Assembly: GCF_024464185.1 (NCBI RefSeq) | Contig: NZ_JANHAU010000003.1 | Coordinates: 62,001-126,000 of the forward strand | Direction: 5' to 3' | From: Haloarchaeobius salinus | GTDB taxonomy: Archaea > Halobacteriota > Halobacteria > Halobacteriales > Natrialbaceae | Length of the DNA stretch: 64,000 nucleotides | Part shown: one piece after another, positions 41,249-50,522 of the stretch | How the letters are laid out: each line of letters opens with the position of its first letter | Position numbering within the stretch: the first letter of the stretch is position 1 | Notes under the pieces: model-generated | What the model saw: only the letters and a program-made list of their open reading frames with translations | Told to the model about the DNA's origin: nothing | The model's database searches: none | Position numbers and translations under genes: made by a program

Positions 41249-42229
41249 TCACGTCCAGCGGTCGAGCCCGGTCTGGGTGAGCGCGTCCTCGATGCGCTCG
41301 AACCCGCGGGCGACCTCGCTCTCGTCGACCTCCCACTCGTCGACGACGAAGGAACGGGCGGCCTCGATGTCGGGGTCGAGGTCGGTGTCGAAGCCGTACT
41401 CGTCGGTGACGTTCGGGTTCCGGAACAGCCCGCGCACGAGGTCCGCGTTCTCGACGTAGACGTCCTCGTGCTCGAAGACCGCCCAGAGGTCGCCGTGCTC
41501 TCTGACCTTCTTCAGGGCGGTCTTGGGGCCGTAGCCGTGGACGCCCTCGTTGAAGTCGGTGCCACAGAGGATGGCGACGTCGACGAGCTGTTCGAGGGAG
41601 ATGTCGAGCTCCGCGAGGGTCTCGTCGAGGGTCATGCGCTCGGGGTCGCCCTTGCTGGTGAGCTGGCGGAGGGTCGTGGGCGCGCCGAACAGCAGCGCGT
41701 CGTAGTCCTCGGTGCCGACGTACTCGGCGTCGCCGCGCTTCGCGATGTGGGCGCACTGCGCCTCGCCCTCCGCCGGGGCCTCGACGACCGGGATGTCCAG
41801 CAGTTCCAGCAGCTCGCGGCTCGTCTCCTGGATGACCGGCGTGAGGCGCTGGGTGGCGGAGTCGAGCCGGGCGACCTCGACGGCGTCGCCGGCCTCGCGG
41901 GCATCCTCGAGCTGTGATTCGTACTTCTCGCGCTGCTCGCGGCGCTCCGCTATCTCGTCGGCTTTGAGCTCGGAGGGGCCGCCGTCGAACACCATCACGG
42001 GGTTGAGATCGTGTTCGAGGAACTTCGGGAGGCCCTGGACGATGCCGACGAGGTTCGCCACCTCGTCGCCGTCGGCGGTCGTGTACTTGCTGTCGCTCGT
42101 CCACCGAACCGTCGTCGTGAGGTAGCGGTAGAGCCAGTTGTGGGCGTCGACGGCGACGACGCCGGGGTCCAGCTCGTCGAACGGTACCGTCTCGATGTGC
42201 GCGAGGTCCCGGAGATCTGCGTTACCCAT
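41249..42229 (-). CDS. fen1: Flap endonuclease 1
   Basis: The 326-residue FEN1 removes 5' flaps in lagging-strand maturation and repair. It begins MGNADLRDL, has the N domain with [14 protein letters not shown] and [12 protein letters not shown], and the I domain [28 protein letters not shown] region with the acidic metal ligands, then [18 protein letters not shown] (helix-hairpin-helix). The C-terminus QTGLDRWT (319-326) is a PCNA-binding PIP box. Start ATG at 42227-42229. Confidence 0.97.
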   Translation of the reverse strand: MGNADLRDLAHIETVPFDELDPGVVAVDAHNWLYRYLTTTVRWTSDSKYTTADGDEVANLVGIVQGLPKFLEHDLNPVMVFDGGPSELKADEIAERREQREKYESQLEDAREAGDAVEVARLDSATQRLTPVIQETSRELLELLDIPVVEAPAEGEAQCAHIAKRGDAEYVGTEDYDALLFGAPTTLRQLTSKGDPERMTLDETLAELDISLEQLVDVAILCGTDFNEGVHGYGPKTALKKVREHGDLWAVFEHEDVYVENADLVRGLFRNPNVTDEYGFDTDLDPDIEAARSFVVDEWEVDESEVARGFERIEDALTQTGLDRWT

Positions 42230-42254
42230 CGGTCGCCCTACGGCCCGGGTGGCT

Positions 42255-42857
42255 TCAATCCTGGCGGTCCCGGGCGGACGCATCGACGCCGTCTCCCGCC
42301 GCCGGTGGCCCCTGCTCTCGCTTCCGCTCGACGAACTTCCGTTCGCCCTCGGAGAGGTCGTCGCGTCCGGCGAAGACGTCGAGTCCGGCGCGGTAGCGCC
42401 CGGGTGACCGCTCGCCGGGTCGTTCGAGCACGAGCTCGGCGAGGCCGGTCTCCTCGCCGGAGAAGCCGAACCCCGCACGGTACAGCGCCTCGTAGGAGTA
42501 GGGATTGTTGACGGCGATGCGGGCGCGCTCGTAGCCGCGTTCGCGGGCCCGGTCGTACGCGAACCCGACGAGTCGGGGTCCGAGTCCCTCGCCGCGGTGG
42601 TCCTCACGGACGGTCACGTACCGGAGCCAGAGCGTGTCCGGGTCGGTGCGGTCCGCGTTGAACGCGACCGCGGCGAGGACGTGGTCGTCGAACTCGCCGT
42701 CCGCGTCGGTGGCGCTCTCTGTCTCCGGGTCGAGCACGACCGCCTTCCCGGTCGAGGACATCACGAACTTCCCGGCGTAGCTGAACCGTCGGTAGTCGAG
42801 CCGGAGCGTCGGTCCGTCTTCGGGCCAGCCGAGCAGTGCGAGTTCGGGCTCGCTCAC
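42255..42857 (-). CDS. GNAT-family N-acetyltransferase-like protein
   Basis: The 200-residue protein has the acetyl-CoA loop [19 protein letters not shown] and the following [20 protein letters not shown]. The start region [20 protein letters not shown] looks conserved, so I start at GTG 42857. A TATA-like gttgtatcc about 25 bp upstream supports a leaderless message from that GTG; the ATG at 42932 would add 25 weak residues. Acceptor unknown. The final 40 residues are charged and probably flexible. Confidence 0.78.
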   Translation of the reverse strand: MSEPELALLGWPEDGPTLRLDYRRFSYAGKFVMSSTGKAVVLDPETESATDADGEFDDHVLAAVAFNADRTDPDTLWLRYVTVREDHRGEGLGPRLVGFAYDRARERGYERARIAVNNPYSYEALYRAGFGFSGEETGLAELVLERPGERSPGRYRAGLDVFAGRDDLSEGERKFVERKREQGPPAAGDGVDASARDRQD

Positions 42858-42980
42858 GCCCGGAGCGACGTGCGGAGGATACAACGCTCTTTCGACGGAA
42901 CCACACTCGGGGGACCCGGTGTCTCCGTTCAACGTCGTGAAACTGTGAGAACCATACTCGATGGTGATAGTCTTTGGCAG

Positions 42981-42989
42981 GTTTTATCA
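42981..42989 (+). promoter_or_regulatory. TATA box of the 5'-nucleotidase gene
   Basis: gttttatca is about 30 bp before the ATG at 43016, consistent with a leaderless transcript. The in-frame ATG at 42974 lies upstream of this box and is therefore rejected as start. Confidence 0.55.
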
Positions 42990-43015
42990 GCCGATGCCCG
43001 TGTTGGCTTCGGTGT

Positions 43016-45127
43016 ATGCGACGGATCCTTGCAATCGTGCTCGCGTTCGCAGTCGTCGCCGCCGGCGTCCCGGTGGCGTCGGGTGCAGGCGCACCGACAG
43101 GAGGGGACACCGCAGCGCCGACGTCCGGGACCACGACCCCCACGGCGGGGACGGTGGCCCCGACCGACAACGAGTCGGACAACTCGACGACGGTCACGCT
43201 CCTGACGTACAACGACATCCAGACCGCGATGGCACAGAACACGACCGTGCCGCGGATGGTCCACCTGATCAACGAGCGCCGTGCCGCCCACGACAACCCC
43301 ACCGTCGTGGTCGGCGGTGGCGACCAGGTCAGCCCGCACTCGCTGGCACCGGTCAGCCAGTGGCGGCTGCCCGTCGAGGTGCTGAACGTCCTCCAGCCCG
43401 ACGTGGAGGTCGTCGGCAACCACGACCTCGACTACGGCTTCGGGCCGGTGGCGAACTACTCGAACACCTCGGAGTTCCCGTGGGTCATGGCGAACATCGT
43501 GCAGGCCGACTCCGGCGAACCCATCCCGGGCACCGAGCCGTACACCGTCGTCGAGCGCGACGGCGTGCGCGTCGGCGTCATCGGCCTCGCGGACGAACAG
43601 ATTCTGGGCAAGACGGCCGTCGACTTCGACGAGCAGGGCTACGAGCTCCGCGACTACGCCGAGGTCGGCCAGGAGTACGCGACCGAGCTCCGCACTGAGG
43701 AGGACGTCGACGTGGTCGTCGTCGCCGGGCACTTCGGCATCCCGACCGCGCAGGACCTGGCCAACCGGACCAGCGGTATCGACGCCGTCGTCGTCGGCGA
43801 CGACGAGGTCGAGTACCCGCCCGCCGAGACCAGCGGCACCGTCATCGTGGAGGCCGAGGCCCGCGCCGAGCACCTCGGCGAGGTGAACCTCACCGTCTCC
43901 GACGGCGAGGTCACGAGCTGGAACGGTCGGCTCCTCTCGGTCACGGAGAACACGACGAAGAACGCGACGGCGGACCGCATCATCACCGAGACGCGCGGCG
44001 AGGCGCTCTCCCGTGTCGTCGGCGAGACGCGGACCGAACTCGACGCCCGGTTCGCGTCGAACTACCACGACGAGACCGCGCTCGGCAACCTCATCACCGA
44101 CGCCTTCCGCTGGAAGGAGGGCTCCGACATCGCCATCACGAACGCCGGCGGCATCCGGTCCAACTCGGTGTACGGCCCCGGCGAGGTCACCGTCGGCGAC
44201 GTGTACAACGTGCTGCCCTTCGGCAACTCGCTCGTCACGGTCGAGCTGACCGGGGACGAGGTCAAGCAGCTGCTCGAGAGCCAGGTCGTCACGATGGAGA
44301 GCGAGACCGGCCAGCAGTACGGTGCCGAACCCCAGCTCCAGGTCTCCGGCATCACCTACGAGTACGTTCCGCACGAGGACGTGCCCGCCGACCAGCGGAT
44401 CCAGGACGTCTGGGTCGACGGCGAACCCATGCAGGACGACGAGACGTACACCGTCACCGTGAACTCCTACATGGCCGGCTGGGAGGGCTCCGTGCTCGAG
44501 AACGCGACCCGCGTCAGCGAGACGCAGGACCTCTACGGCACCGTCACGCTGGAGTACATCCAGGCGCACACGCCCGTCTCGCCGACCGACGCGGACCGCA
44601 TCCGCCGCGTGAACCACCTCGCGGGTCAGGACCCCGTCACGCTCGACGGTGAGGGCACGGTGACCGCGGAGTTCACCCTGCCGGAGAACGCGACCGACCT
44701 GCAGCACTTCTACGCGACCGCGAACGCCTCGACGATGGTGGAGGCACAGACCGTCAGGGTCGGCGAGGACACGGTCACGGTCAACTTCTCGGACTACGAG
44801 CTCCGCCGGCTCGCGAGCGAGGACGCCGAACTCCAGGTGTACGGGAGCTACAACAGCAGCAGCCTCGACACCGTCTACTTCGACAGTCTCCGGATGGCCG
44901 GCGACCTCGAGGTGACGCTCGAATCACCCGAGACGGCGACGCCGACCGCGACCGCCACGCCGACCGCCGCACCGACGACGGCGGCAGGCACGACGGCCGC
45001 CGGGACGACCGCAGACGCGCCCGCCACGACCGAACCGAGCGACGACGGCGGCTCGCCCGGCTTCGGTCCCGGTGTCGCAGTCGTCGCAGTCGTCGCCGCC
45101 GCACTGGTCGCGCTCCGCCGACAGTAG
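43016..45127 (+). CDS. Secreted 5'-nucleotidase-family metallophosphatase with PGF-CTERM anchor
   Basis: The 703-residue protein has a Sec signal (MRRILAIVLAFAVVAAG), a Thr/Pro-rich stalk, the calcineurin-like phosphatase domain (GGDQVSP; GNHDLDYG at 133-140; VVAGHFG) and the 5'-nucleotidase C-terminal domain (TAIGNLITDAFRW-like ALGNLITDAFRWK; NAGGIRS). Ends with a Thr-rich spacer and SPGFGPG plus helix and RRQ, an archaeosortase A signal. The first motif is ND-I-Q instead of the usual D-x-H. It probably dephosphorylates extracellular nucleotides, which would feed the nucleoside importer at 55.8 kb. Confidence 0.9.
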   Translation: MRRILAIVLAFAVVAAGVPVASGAGAPTGGDTAAPTSGTTTPTAGTVAPTDNESDNSTTVTLLTYNDIQTAMAQNTTVPRMVHLINERRAAHDNPTVVVGGGDQVSPHSLAPVSQWRLPVEVLNVLQPDVEVVGNHDLDYGFGPVANYSNTSEFPWVMANIVQADSGEPIPGTEPYTVVERDGVRVGVIGLADEQILGKTAVDFDEQGYELRDYAEVGQEYATELRTEEDVDVVVVAGHFGIPTAQDLANRTSGIDAVVVGDDEVEYPPAETSGTVIVEAEARAEHLGEVNLTVSDGEVTSWNGRLLSVTENTTKNATADRIITETRGEALSRVVGETRTELDARFASNYHDETALGNLITDAFRWKEGSDIAITNAGGIRSNSVYGPGEVTVGDVYNVLPFGNSLVTVELTGDEVKQLLESQVVTMESETGQQYGAEPQLQVSGITYEYVPHEDVPADQRIQDVWVDGEPMQDDETYTVTVNSYMAGWEGSVLENATRVSETQDLYGTVTLEYIQAHTPVSPTDADRIRRVNHLAGQDPVTLDGEGTVTAEFTLPENATDLQHFYATANASTMVEAQTVRVGEDTVTVNFSDYELRRLASEDAELQVYGSYNSSSLDTVYFDSLRMAGDLEVTLESPETATPTATATPTAAPTTAAGTTAAGTTADAPATTEPSDDGGSPGFGPGVAVVAVVAAALVALRRQ

Positions 45128-45210
45128 CGACCGACACCGACGGACGAGGACGGTCCGGTTCACGGACCGCTTCCGACGCACATTTTCCGGTGCCACCCCA
45201 ACGCCCAGCC

Positions 45211-46245
45211 GTGACGCTCCCGGACGCTGTCGTGACGTTGCAGGCAGGCGTGGCCAGCGTCCCGCTCGACCTGCTGCTGTCGGTACTTCGCCGCGTGCTC
45301 TCCATCCTCGTGTTCATCGGCATCGGCCTGACCCTCGCGAACCTCGCCGTGGAGTTCGGCCTGGTCGAGTACGTCGCCGTCCTCTCCAGACCGCTGACCG
45401 CACCCGCGAACCTGCCGGACGAGGTCGGCACCGCCATCCTCTCGACGGCGGCCTCGCCGACCGCGGGCTACGGGATGCTCGCCGAGTTCCGCGAGGAGGG
45501 TATCCTCGGTGACCGGGCGACGCTCGTCGCCGTCACCATCAACACGTTCTTCGGCTTCGTCCAGCACATCTTCACCTTCTACGTGCCCGTGCTCATCCCC
45601 ATCCTCGGCCTCCGTGTGGGCCTGCTGTACGTCGGCTCCCGCGCCGCGATCTCGCTCGCCATCACCCTCACCGGCATCGTCGCCGGCGCGGTCCTGCTCT
45701 CGCCGCCGAGCGACGCGTCCGAGGCGCTCCCCGACGGGGTCGCGAGCGACGGCGGTTCCGGAGTCGGCGACGATGCGGACGACGACGAGCCCCGCAGCCG
45801 TCGCGAGACGGTCGTCGATGCGCTACTGAGCACCCGCGACAAGCTCCGCGACATCGCCCCGCGACTCGTCCTCGTCTACACGTTCGTCGCCGTGCTCACC
45901 GCCAGCGTCGACATCTCGGCGTTCACCGTCGTCGCCGAGCCCGCGACGGGACTGCTCGGGCTCCCCGGCGAGGCCGCCGCCGTCGTCGCCGTCTTCGCCA
46001 TCGACACCACCAGCGGCGCGGCGTTCATCGCGCCGATGCTCGGCGACCCGTTCACGCCCGAGGCCGCCGTCGCCACGATGCTCGTCGGCGGTATCGTCTC
46101 GTTCGCCTTCTCGACGTTCAAGCGGTCCATCCCGTTCCAGTTCGGCATCTGGGGCCCCGAGTTCGGCACCAAGGTCGTGGTCGTCAACACCGTCCTGAAG
46201 GTGGTGTTCATCGCCGCGACGCTGGCCGTGCTGCTCGTTCCCTGA
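45211..46245 (+). CDS. Nucleoside-recognition (Gate) domain membrane protein
   Basis: The 344-residue protein has eight or so helices in two Gate-like halves: FIGIGLTLANLAVEFGLVEY with TAASPTAGYGML in the first, and FAIDTTSGAAFIAPML in the second, joined by a disordered Asp/Glu linker (about 165-200). Gate domains occur in nucleoside transporters and spore proteins. The GTG at 45211 (MTLPDAVV) is the start. Being next to the 5'-nucleotidase gene, it may move nucleosides or a related solute; this is inference. Confidence 0.8.
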   Translation: MTLPDAVVTLQAGVASVPLDLLLSVLRRVLSILVFIGIGLTLANLAVEFGLVEYVAVLSRPLTAPANLPDEVGTAILSTAASPTAGYGMLAEFREEGILGDRATLVAVTINTFFGFVQHIFTFYVPVLIPILGLRVGLLYVGSRAAISLAITLTGIVAGAVLLSPPSDASEALPDGVASDGGSGVGDDADDDEPRSRRETVVDALLSTRDKLRDIAPRLVLVYTFVAVLTASVDISAFTVVAEPATGLLGLPGEAAAVVAVFAIDTTSGAAFIAPMLGDPFTPEAAVATMLVGGIVSFAFSTFKRSIPFQFGIWGPEFGTKVVVVNTVLKVVFIAATLAVLLVP

Positions 46246-46274
46246 TACGGCCTGCACCGCCCTGAGATGACAAC

Positions 46275-46284
46275 CGTTTTATTT
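46275..46284 (+). promoter_or_regulatory. TATA box of the gene at 46306
   Basis: cgttttattt is about 25-30 bp upstream of the GTG at 46306, fitting a leaderless mRNA. Confidence 0.5.
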
Positions 46285-46305
46285 CGAAGCTGATACGTTA
46301 CCCGC

Positions 46306-47166
46306 GTGCCCTCCCTCGACACCAAGCTCGGTCTCGCGGTCGGTTCCTACGTCGGCCTCCTCGTCGCGTTCGGCGTCGGTCTGGTCGTGGACGCCGGTGT
46401 CTTCGACCCCACCGTCCAGGCCACCGGTCTCCTCACCTGTCTACTCGGTGGGACCCTGTTCGCGTACCGCCCCACCCTCGCCGTGCCAGTCGTCGAGCGT
46501 CACGTCGTCTCGGCCGTCTTCGTACTCCACGTCGCCGGCATCCTCGCGGTGCTCGCGGTCGCCGGGACCGACGGGGCGACCGGGGCCCACCCGCTGGTGT
46601 TCCCGTTCATCGTCAGCGCCGCCGTCGGGCTCGTCGCGTTCGTCCTCCTCCGCGACCGCCACGTCGAGACAGTCTTCGGTGGCGACGTCGCCCGCGTCAG
46701 CTGGTACGGCGGCCCGCACGACCGGACCGTACGACGGATGCGGATCGTGGCCATCCTCGCCGGCGTGACGGCGATCGGCGCTCCGCTCGTCGGCTTCGCC
46801 GTCGTCCCGCACCGGGCCAGCTGGATCGAGTCGACACGTGCCTGGACGCTCCTCGCCGAAGTTGGGCCGACCATCATCGGCGGCGTCCTCGGGGCGTCCA
46901 TCGGGGCCCTCCTCATGCCGGACCGCGACAGGCGTTTCACCGTCTACGACGGCGGGCTCGTGGTCCAGACCGGTCGCTCCGGTCTCCGGTCGCGGCTCTC
47001 CTGGTGGTACGTCCGCGGCTACGAGCTGACCGACCGCGAGCTCGTCGTCCACACCTGGTTCCCGCTCCAGACCTACCGGTTCGACCGGGAACACTTCGAA
47101 CAGCCCGACCGAGTGGCCGACATCCTCGCCGAGTACGTGCCCGAGAGAGAGGCCACGTGGCTCTGA
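46306..47166 (+). CDS. Membrane protein with C-terminal PH-like domain, unknown function
   Basis: The 286-residue protein has six to eight helices in the first 210 residues, two of them probably flanking a charged loop (LLRDRHVETVFGGD). The last 75 residues form a beta-rich domain (RRFTVYDGGLVVQTGRSGLR, then VVHTWFPLQTYRFDRE) that recalls PH-like folds. GTG start at 46306. No family name can be assigned. Confidence 0.7.
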   Translation: MPSLDTKLGLAVGSYVGLLVAFGVGLVVDAGVFDPTVQATGLLTCLLGGTLFAYRPTLAVPVVERHVVSAVFVLHVAGILAVLAVAGTDGATGAHPLVFPFIVSAAVGLVAFVLLRDRHVETVFGGDVARVSWYGGPHDRTVRRMRIVAILAGVTAIGAPLVGFAVVPHRASWIESTRAWTLLAEVGPTIIGGVLGASIGALLMPDRDRRFTVYDGGLVVQTGRSGLRSRLSWWYVRGYELTDRELVVHTWFPLQTYRFDREHFEQPDRVADILAEYVPEREATWL

Positions 47167-47202
47167 GTCGCTCCCGCTGCTCATTCAGTCGTGCTGCAGA
47201 AC

Positions 47203-47223
47203 TGCGCCGGCCGGGATTCGAAC
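47203..47223 (-). repeat. Partial copy of tRNA-Gly 3' end
   Basis: 21 bases identical to 47333-47353, the T arm and acceptor 3' side of tRNA-Gly. With flanks the similarity extends over about 42 bp with a few mismatches. It is preceded on the minus strand by gaccgtggttcgaatcc (47214-47230), as at the tRNA-Ser cassette. Confidence 0.85.
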
Positions 47224-47332
47224 CACGGTCGCTCCACTCCGTTCCGCTCCCTGATTCAAATCCCTCAGGGTTGCATTTCTGCAACACGCTTCGCTCGTCG
47301 CTGGCGCTCCTCACTCAGGTGTGTTGCAGAAA
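47224..47332 (-). other. Non-coding cassette downstream of tRNA-Gly
   Basis: On the minus strand, downstream of the tRNA, gtgttgcagaaatgc and its inverse copy gcatttctgcaacac (47321-47335 and 47273-47287) form a perfect 15-bp inverted repeat whose first arm includes the last three bases of the tRNA gene. The element gggatttgaatcagggag follows (minus strand of 47247-47264). No gene seen. Confidence 0.7.
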
Positions 47333-47403
47333 TGCGCCGGCCGGGATTCGAACCCGGGCCATGAGCTTGGAAGGCTCAGGTCCTACCACTAGACCACCGG
47401 CGC
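47333..47403 (-). tRNA. tRNA-Gly (anticodon TCC)
   Basis: The 71-nt gene folds as a standard tRNA: acceptor GCGCCGG/CCGGCGC with discriminator A, D arm GTCT/GGAC, anticodon stem TGAGC/GCTCA with loop CTTCCAA (TCC, reads GGA), T arm with GGTTCGAATCC. CCA is not encoded. Parts of both its 3' and 5' ends are repeated nearby. Confidence 0.97.
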
Positions 47404-47460
47404 TCGCTCACTGCGTTCGCTCCTCGCGCGCCGAGCGCCACGTCGCTACGCTCCGTGGCA

Positions 47461-47475
47461 CACCGGCGCTCGCTC
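47461..47475 (-). repeat. Copy of tRNA-Gly 5' end near the predicted transcription start
   Basis: caccggcgctcgctc is repeated exactly at 47395-47409, where it covers the first nine bases of tRNA-Gly and six of its upstream flank. The isolated copy lies about 26 bp from the TATA-like element at 47498-47507, where the transcript would begin. Confidence 0.6.
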
Positions 47476-47497
47476 CACTTCTTCGTTGTCGCGCCGC

Positions 47498-47507
47498 ATA
47501 ATAAGAC
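47498..47507 (-). promoter_or_regulatory. TATA-like element upstream of tRNA-Gly
   Basis: On the minus strand it reads tcttattatg, the only AT-rich stretch near the gene. Normal spacing would start transcription near 47475, leaving about 70 nt of leader to be removed before the tRNA. Confidence 0.5.
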
Positions 47508-47680
47508 TCCTTCGGAAGCCGACGCCGCACCGGATCGCGAACCGCGTCGGTACGGAGTCGTTCGAAAGCGGTGATGAAAGCCATCACCGATGACGCCCGT
47601 GCGAGCCGTGCGCGAGGGCCCACAGGGCACGCGAATCCCACACCAACGGGTGTGCGCATGGCCAAGTTCCACGCGACGAC

Positions 47681-48325
47681 TTAAGGTCTTTTCTGTTCAG
47701 TGACGACAGCGTAGCAGTTGCCCGAGGAGACGCACGAGGAGCGAACGGCGAGCTCGCTGGCGGCGAGGTCGGCGTCGAACTCCTCCGGGCTGTAGATGTG
47801 GTAGAACCGCGGGACGGTCTCGCCGCCGGGCAGCGTCCAGTCGACCGTCGTGTCGAAGCCCTCGTCACGGCTAAAGCGTTCGTGGGCGGTGCTCCACACC
47901 GAGACGAGTGCCGTCCCATCGGGCGAGAGCACGCGTGCCAGTTCGTCGAGGCTCCGGCGGCGAGCCTCGCGAGTGGGCAGGTGGTGGAGCGTCGCGACGT
48001 ACACCGCGAGGTCGACGCTGTCGGTCGCGAGCGGGAGCCGTGCGGCGTCTGCCTGCACGAGCTCGACGGCGAAGCTACGTTCGCGGGCGCGGTCCCGGGC
48101 GGTCGCGAGCAGGCCCGCGGAGATGTCAGCGCCGACGACGCGCTCACAGCGGTCCGCGAGGAGCTCGGCGTGGCGGCCGTTGCCGCAGCCGAGGTCCAGA
48201 CCCACGGTGCCACCCCGCCCCTCGAGGAAGGAGTCGACCTCGGGCCAGGCGTACTCGCGGGTCTCGGCGAAGTGGTCCGCGATGCGATCGTACGTCGACC
48301 GCGTCGTGCTCGGCGACCGGTCCAT
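47681..48325 (-). CDS. Class I SAM methyltransferase, Trm9/ALKBH8-like
   Basis: The 214-residue protein has the Rossmann SAM motif VGLDLGCGNGRHAELL (about 41-56), the acidic VGADIS and a VYVATLHHLPT post-motif. The opening YDRIADHFAETREYAWPEV is like the Trm9 and ALKBH8 methyltransferases that act on wobble uridines of tRNA, which is my best guess at a substrate. It follows pilC on the same strand by 42 bp, so it may be cotranscribed with the pilus genes without a functional tie. Confidence 0.82.
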   Translation of the reverse strand: MDRSPSTTRSTYDRIADHFAETREYAWPEVDSFLEGRGGTVGLDLGCGNGRHAELLADRCERVVGADISAGLLATARDRARERSFAVELVQADAARLPLATDSVDLAVYVATLHHLPTREARRRSLDELARVLSPDGTALVSVWSTAHERFSRDEGFDTTVDWTLPGGETVPRFYHIYSPEEFDADLAASELAVRSSCVSSGNCYAVVTEQKRP

Positions 48326-48367
48326 GGCGGGAGCGTCGTCCCACAGCCGGTTAGCGGTTCCGTTCGC

Positions 48368-50521
48368 TCACGGCCCCGGGATGAGGACGATGAAGCAGGC
48401 GTAGGCCATCGCGACGAGGATGGCGGCGTGCTTCGCACCGGTCCGGACGTCACCCGAGGAGAGCTGGCCGGCGACGAAGCCGGAGAGCAGCCCCTGGATG
48501 ATGGTGGTGTGGAAGAACACCAGCGTGTACTCGGCCTTGTCGATGCCGCCGGTCGAGCCGACGCCACCGACCGCGGGAACCCCCGAAGCTCCCGTCTGTC
48601 CCGCACCGGTGCCGTTGATGACGGTGCTCGGCCCGCCGTCGGGCAGGTTCGGGATGAGCACCGTCGAGAGCACGACGATGATGAACAGGAAGACGAAGAA
48701 GGCGATGTAGACGACCGCCATGTAGGTGAGCATCTCCTGTCTCCGGGCGCGCTTGAGCCGCCGGTCGGCCTTGGCCTGTCCCGCCGCGATGCGCAGCACG
48801 CTCGCGAGGTCGCCGCTGGCGTTCATCGCCTGCGTGGTCAGCGTGACGACCCGGGAGATGATGGAGGTCCGTAGTCGCGACTCGAACCGCCGGAGCGCGG
48901 TCTCGACGTCCGCCCCCCAGCGGATGTCCGCCCAGACGCGCTCGAGCTCCACGTCGAGCGCGCCGAGCTCGCTCCGACGGACCCGCTCGATGGACTCGAC
49001 GACGGTCATCCCGGCCTCGTTGACGCTGGCCAGCCGGTCGAGCAGGTCCGGGACCGCGGACTCGATGGCCTCGGCCCGCCGCCGGTGGACCTCGAACGCG
49101 ATGGCGAACGTCCCGACGACGAACAGGAGCGCCTGGATGAGCACGTCGTCGAACGAGCGCACGTCCAGCCCCGCCGCGGTGAGGCTGTCGGGCAGCCGGA
49201 CCCCGACGATGAGCAGCGCGATGGGGAGCGTCACCCAGAGCACCGTCACCGGCCGTTCGATGACGGTCCGCACGGGGTTGCCGAGTTTGGACCGGAGCCA
49301 GCGGAACCGCCGGTAGGCCGCGAGCCGGTTGCGGTTCGCCAGCTCGCGGTCGTCGCCACCGTCGGCCTGCTCGAACCCCCCGTCGGTCTGTGCGGCCGTG
49401 TTCGGCGCACCGTCGGCGAGCCGGACCCCCGCGAGCCCGTCGACCGGTGCGTCGACGTCCTCGTAGCCGCGCCCGGCCGACAGCGTGTCGGTCACCGAGA
49501 GCAGGTAGATGAGAAACGCCAGGTTCGACGCCGGGAGGATGACGTAGACGAACACGCGCAGCGGTTCGAGCGTGTTGCCGACCGCGATGCCGATGACGAC
49601 GAGGATGGTGATGAGGAACAGCGGCCCGGCGACGAGGACGGTCACGTACGCCTCGGCGAGCGTCGCGAGCAGGTCCAGCAGCTTCTCCTGCTGTGACTCG
49701 GCCTCCTCCTGGAAGTCCCGGTACTGCTGCTCGAGGAACGACGAGAGCGAGCGCCCGGACTGGAGCACGCTCGCGAGGTTCTCGGAGAACTCCTTGAACT
49801 GCGAGCTCGGCGACCGCCGGGCCATCGTCTGGATGGCCGTGATCATGTCCTGGCCGAACATGTCCATGTTCCTGACCGCGACGCGGACCTCGTCGGCGGA
49901 CTCGCCGTAGATACCGTCGTTCTCGGCGAGGATGCGCAGCACCTTCGGGAACTCCATCCCCGAGCGCGAGAGGGCGTAGATGAACGCGATGGTCCGGGGG
50001 AGCGTCGCCTCGATCCGGCGCTCGCGCTCGTCGGCGACGTACTGCGGGTACCACCAGCGCAGCCAGTACGTCACTCCCGCGAAGGCGACGCCGAGGGTCA
50101 GGCTCGTCACGAGCATCAGCCCGAACAGCTCGAGCACCGACAGCGACGGCAGCCCGACGAAGTCGGTGAGGAAGTGCAGCTCCGGCGGGGCCGTCTGGCG
50201 GATGGTCTCCTCGTCGATGGAGAGCAGGACGAGCCCGAGCCAGATGACGTACATCCCCATGATGGTGCCGGCGACGGCGAACACCGCGCTGTACAGCATC
50301 GTCTTCGCGGAGTACGTCCGGTAGGTCGTCGGCATGTGCGCTGCACGGAGCTGCTGCTTCCGGATCGCCTTGTTCCGGCCCTTGCTGCTCGCGTAGGTCC
50401 CGAAGATGAGCAGGGCGAACCGTGAGACGACCCGGTCCGCGTGGACGCTCACGGGGGCGGCAAGCACCGGCAGTACGATGAACACCGCGAGTACCAGCGG
50501 CACCCAGGTCGTCCAGGACAT
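48368..50521 (-). CDS. pilC: Archaeal type IV pilus assembly protein PilC (T2SSF domains)
   Basis: The 717-residue membrane platform protein has two T2SSF/TadC domains: one around GMEFPKVLRILAENDGIYG, and a second with VPDLLDRLASVNEAGMTVVE and NASGDLASVLRIAAGQAKADRR. About nine membrane helices separate and close them. It is the inner-membrane partner of the PilB ATPase; pilB ends one base upstream of its start codon. Archaeal pilC proteins of this length, with two copies of the domain, are usual. No pilin gene is in the window. Confidence 0.94.
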   Translation of the reverse strand: MSWTTWVPLVLAVFIVLPVLAAPVSVHADRVVSRFALLIFGTYASSKGRNKAIRKQQLRAAHMPTTYRTYSAKTMLYSAVFAVAGTIMGMYVIWLGLVLLSIDEETIRQTAPPELHFLTDFVGLPSLSVLELFGLMLVTSLTLGVAFAGVTYWLRWWYPQYVADERERRIEATLPRTIAFIYALSRSGMEFPKVLRILAENDGIYGESADEVRVAVRNMDMFGQDMITAIQTMARRSPSSQFKEFSENLASVLQSGRSLSSFLEQQYRDFQEEAESQQEKLLDLLATLAEAYVTVLVAGPLFLITILVVIGIAVGNTLEPLRVFVYVILPASNLAFLIYLLSVTDTLSAGRGYEDVDAPVDGLAGVRLADGAPNTAAQTDGGFEQADGGDDRELANRNRLAAYRRFRWLRSKLGNPVRTVIERPVTVLWVTLPIALLIVGVRLPDSLTAAGLDVRSFDDVLIQALLFVVGTFAIAFEVHRRRAEAIESAVPDLLDRLASVNEAGMTVVESIERVRRSELGALDVELERVWADIRWGADVETALRRFESRLRTSIISRVVTLTTQAMNASGDLASVLRIAAGQAKADRRLKRARRQEMLTYMAVVYIAFFVFLFIIVVLSTVLIPNLPDGGPSTVINGTGAGQTGASGVPAVGGVGSTGGIDKAEYTLVFFHTTIIQGLLSGFVAGQLSSGDVRTGAKHAAILVAMAYACFIVLIPGP

Positions 50522-50522
50522 G

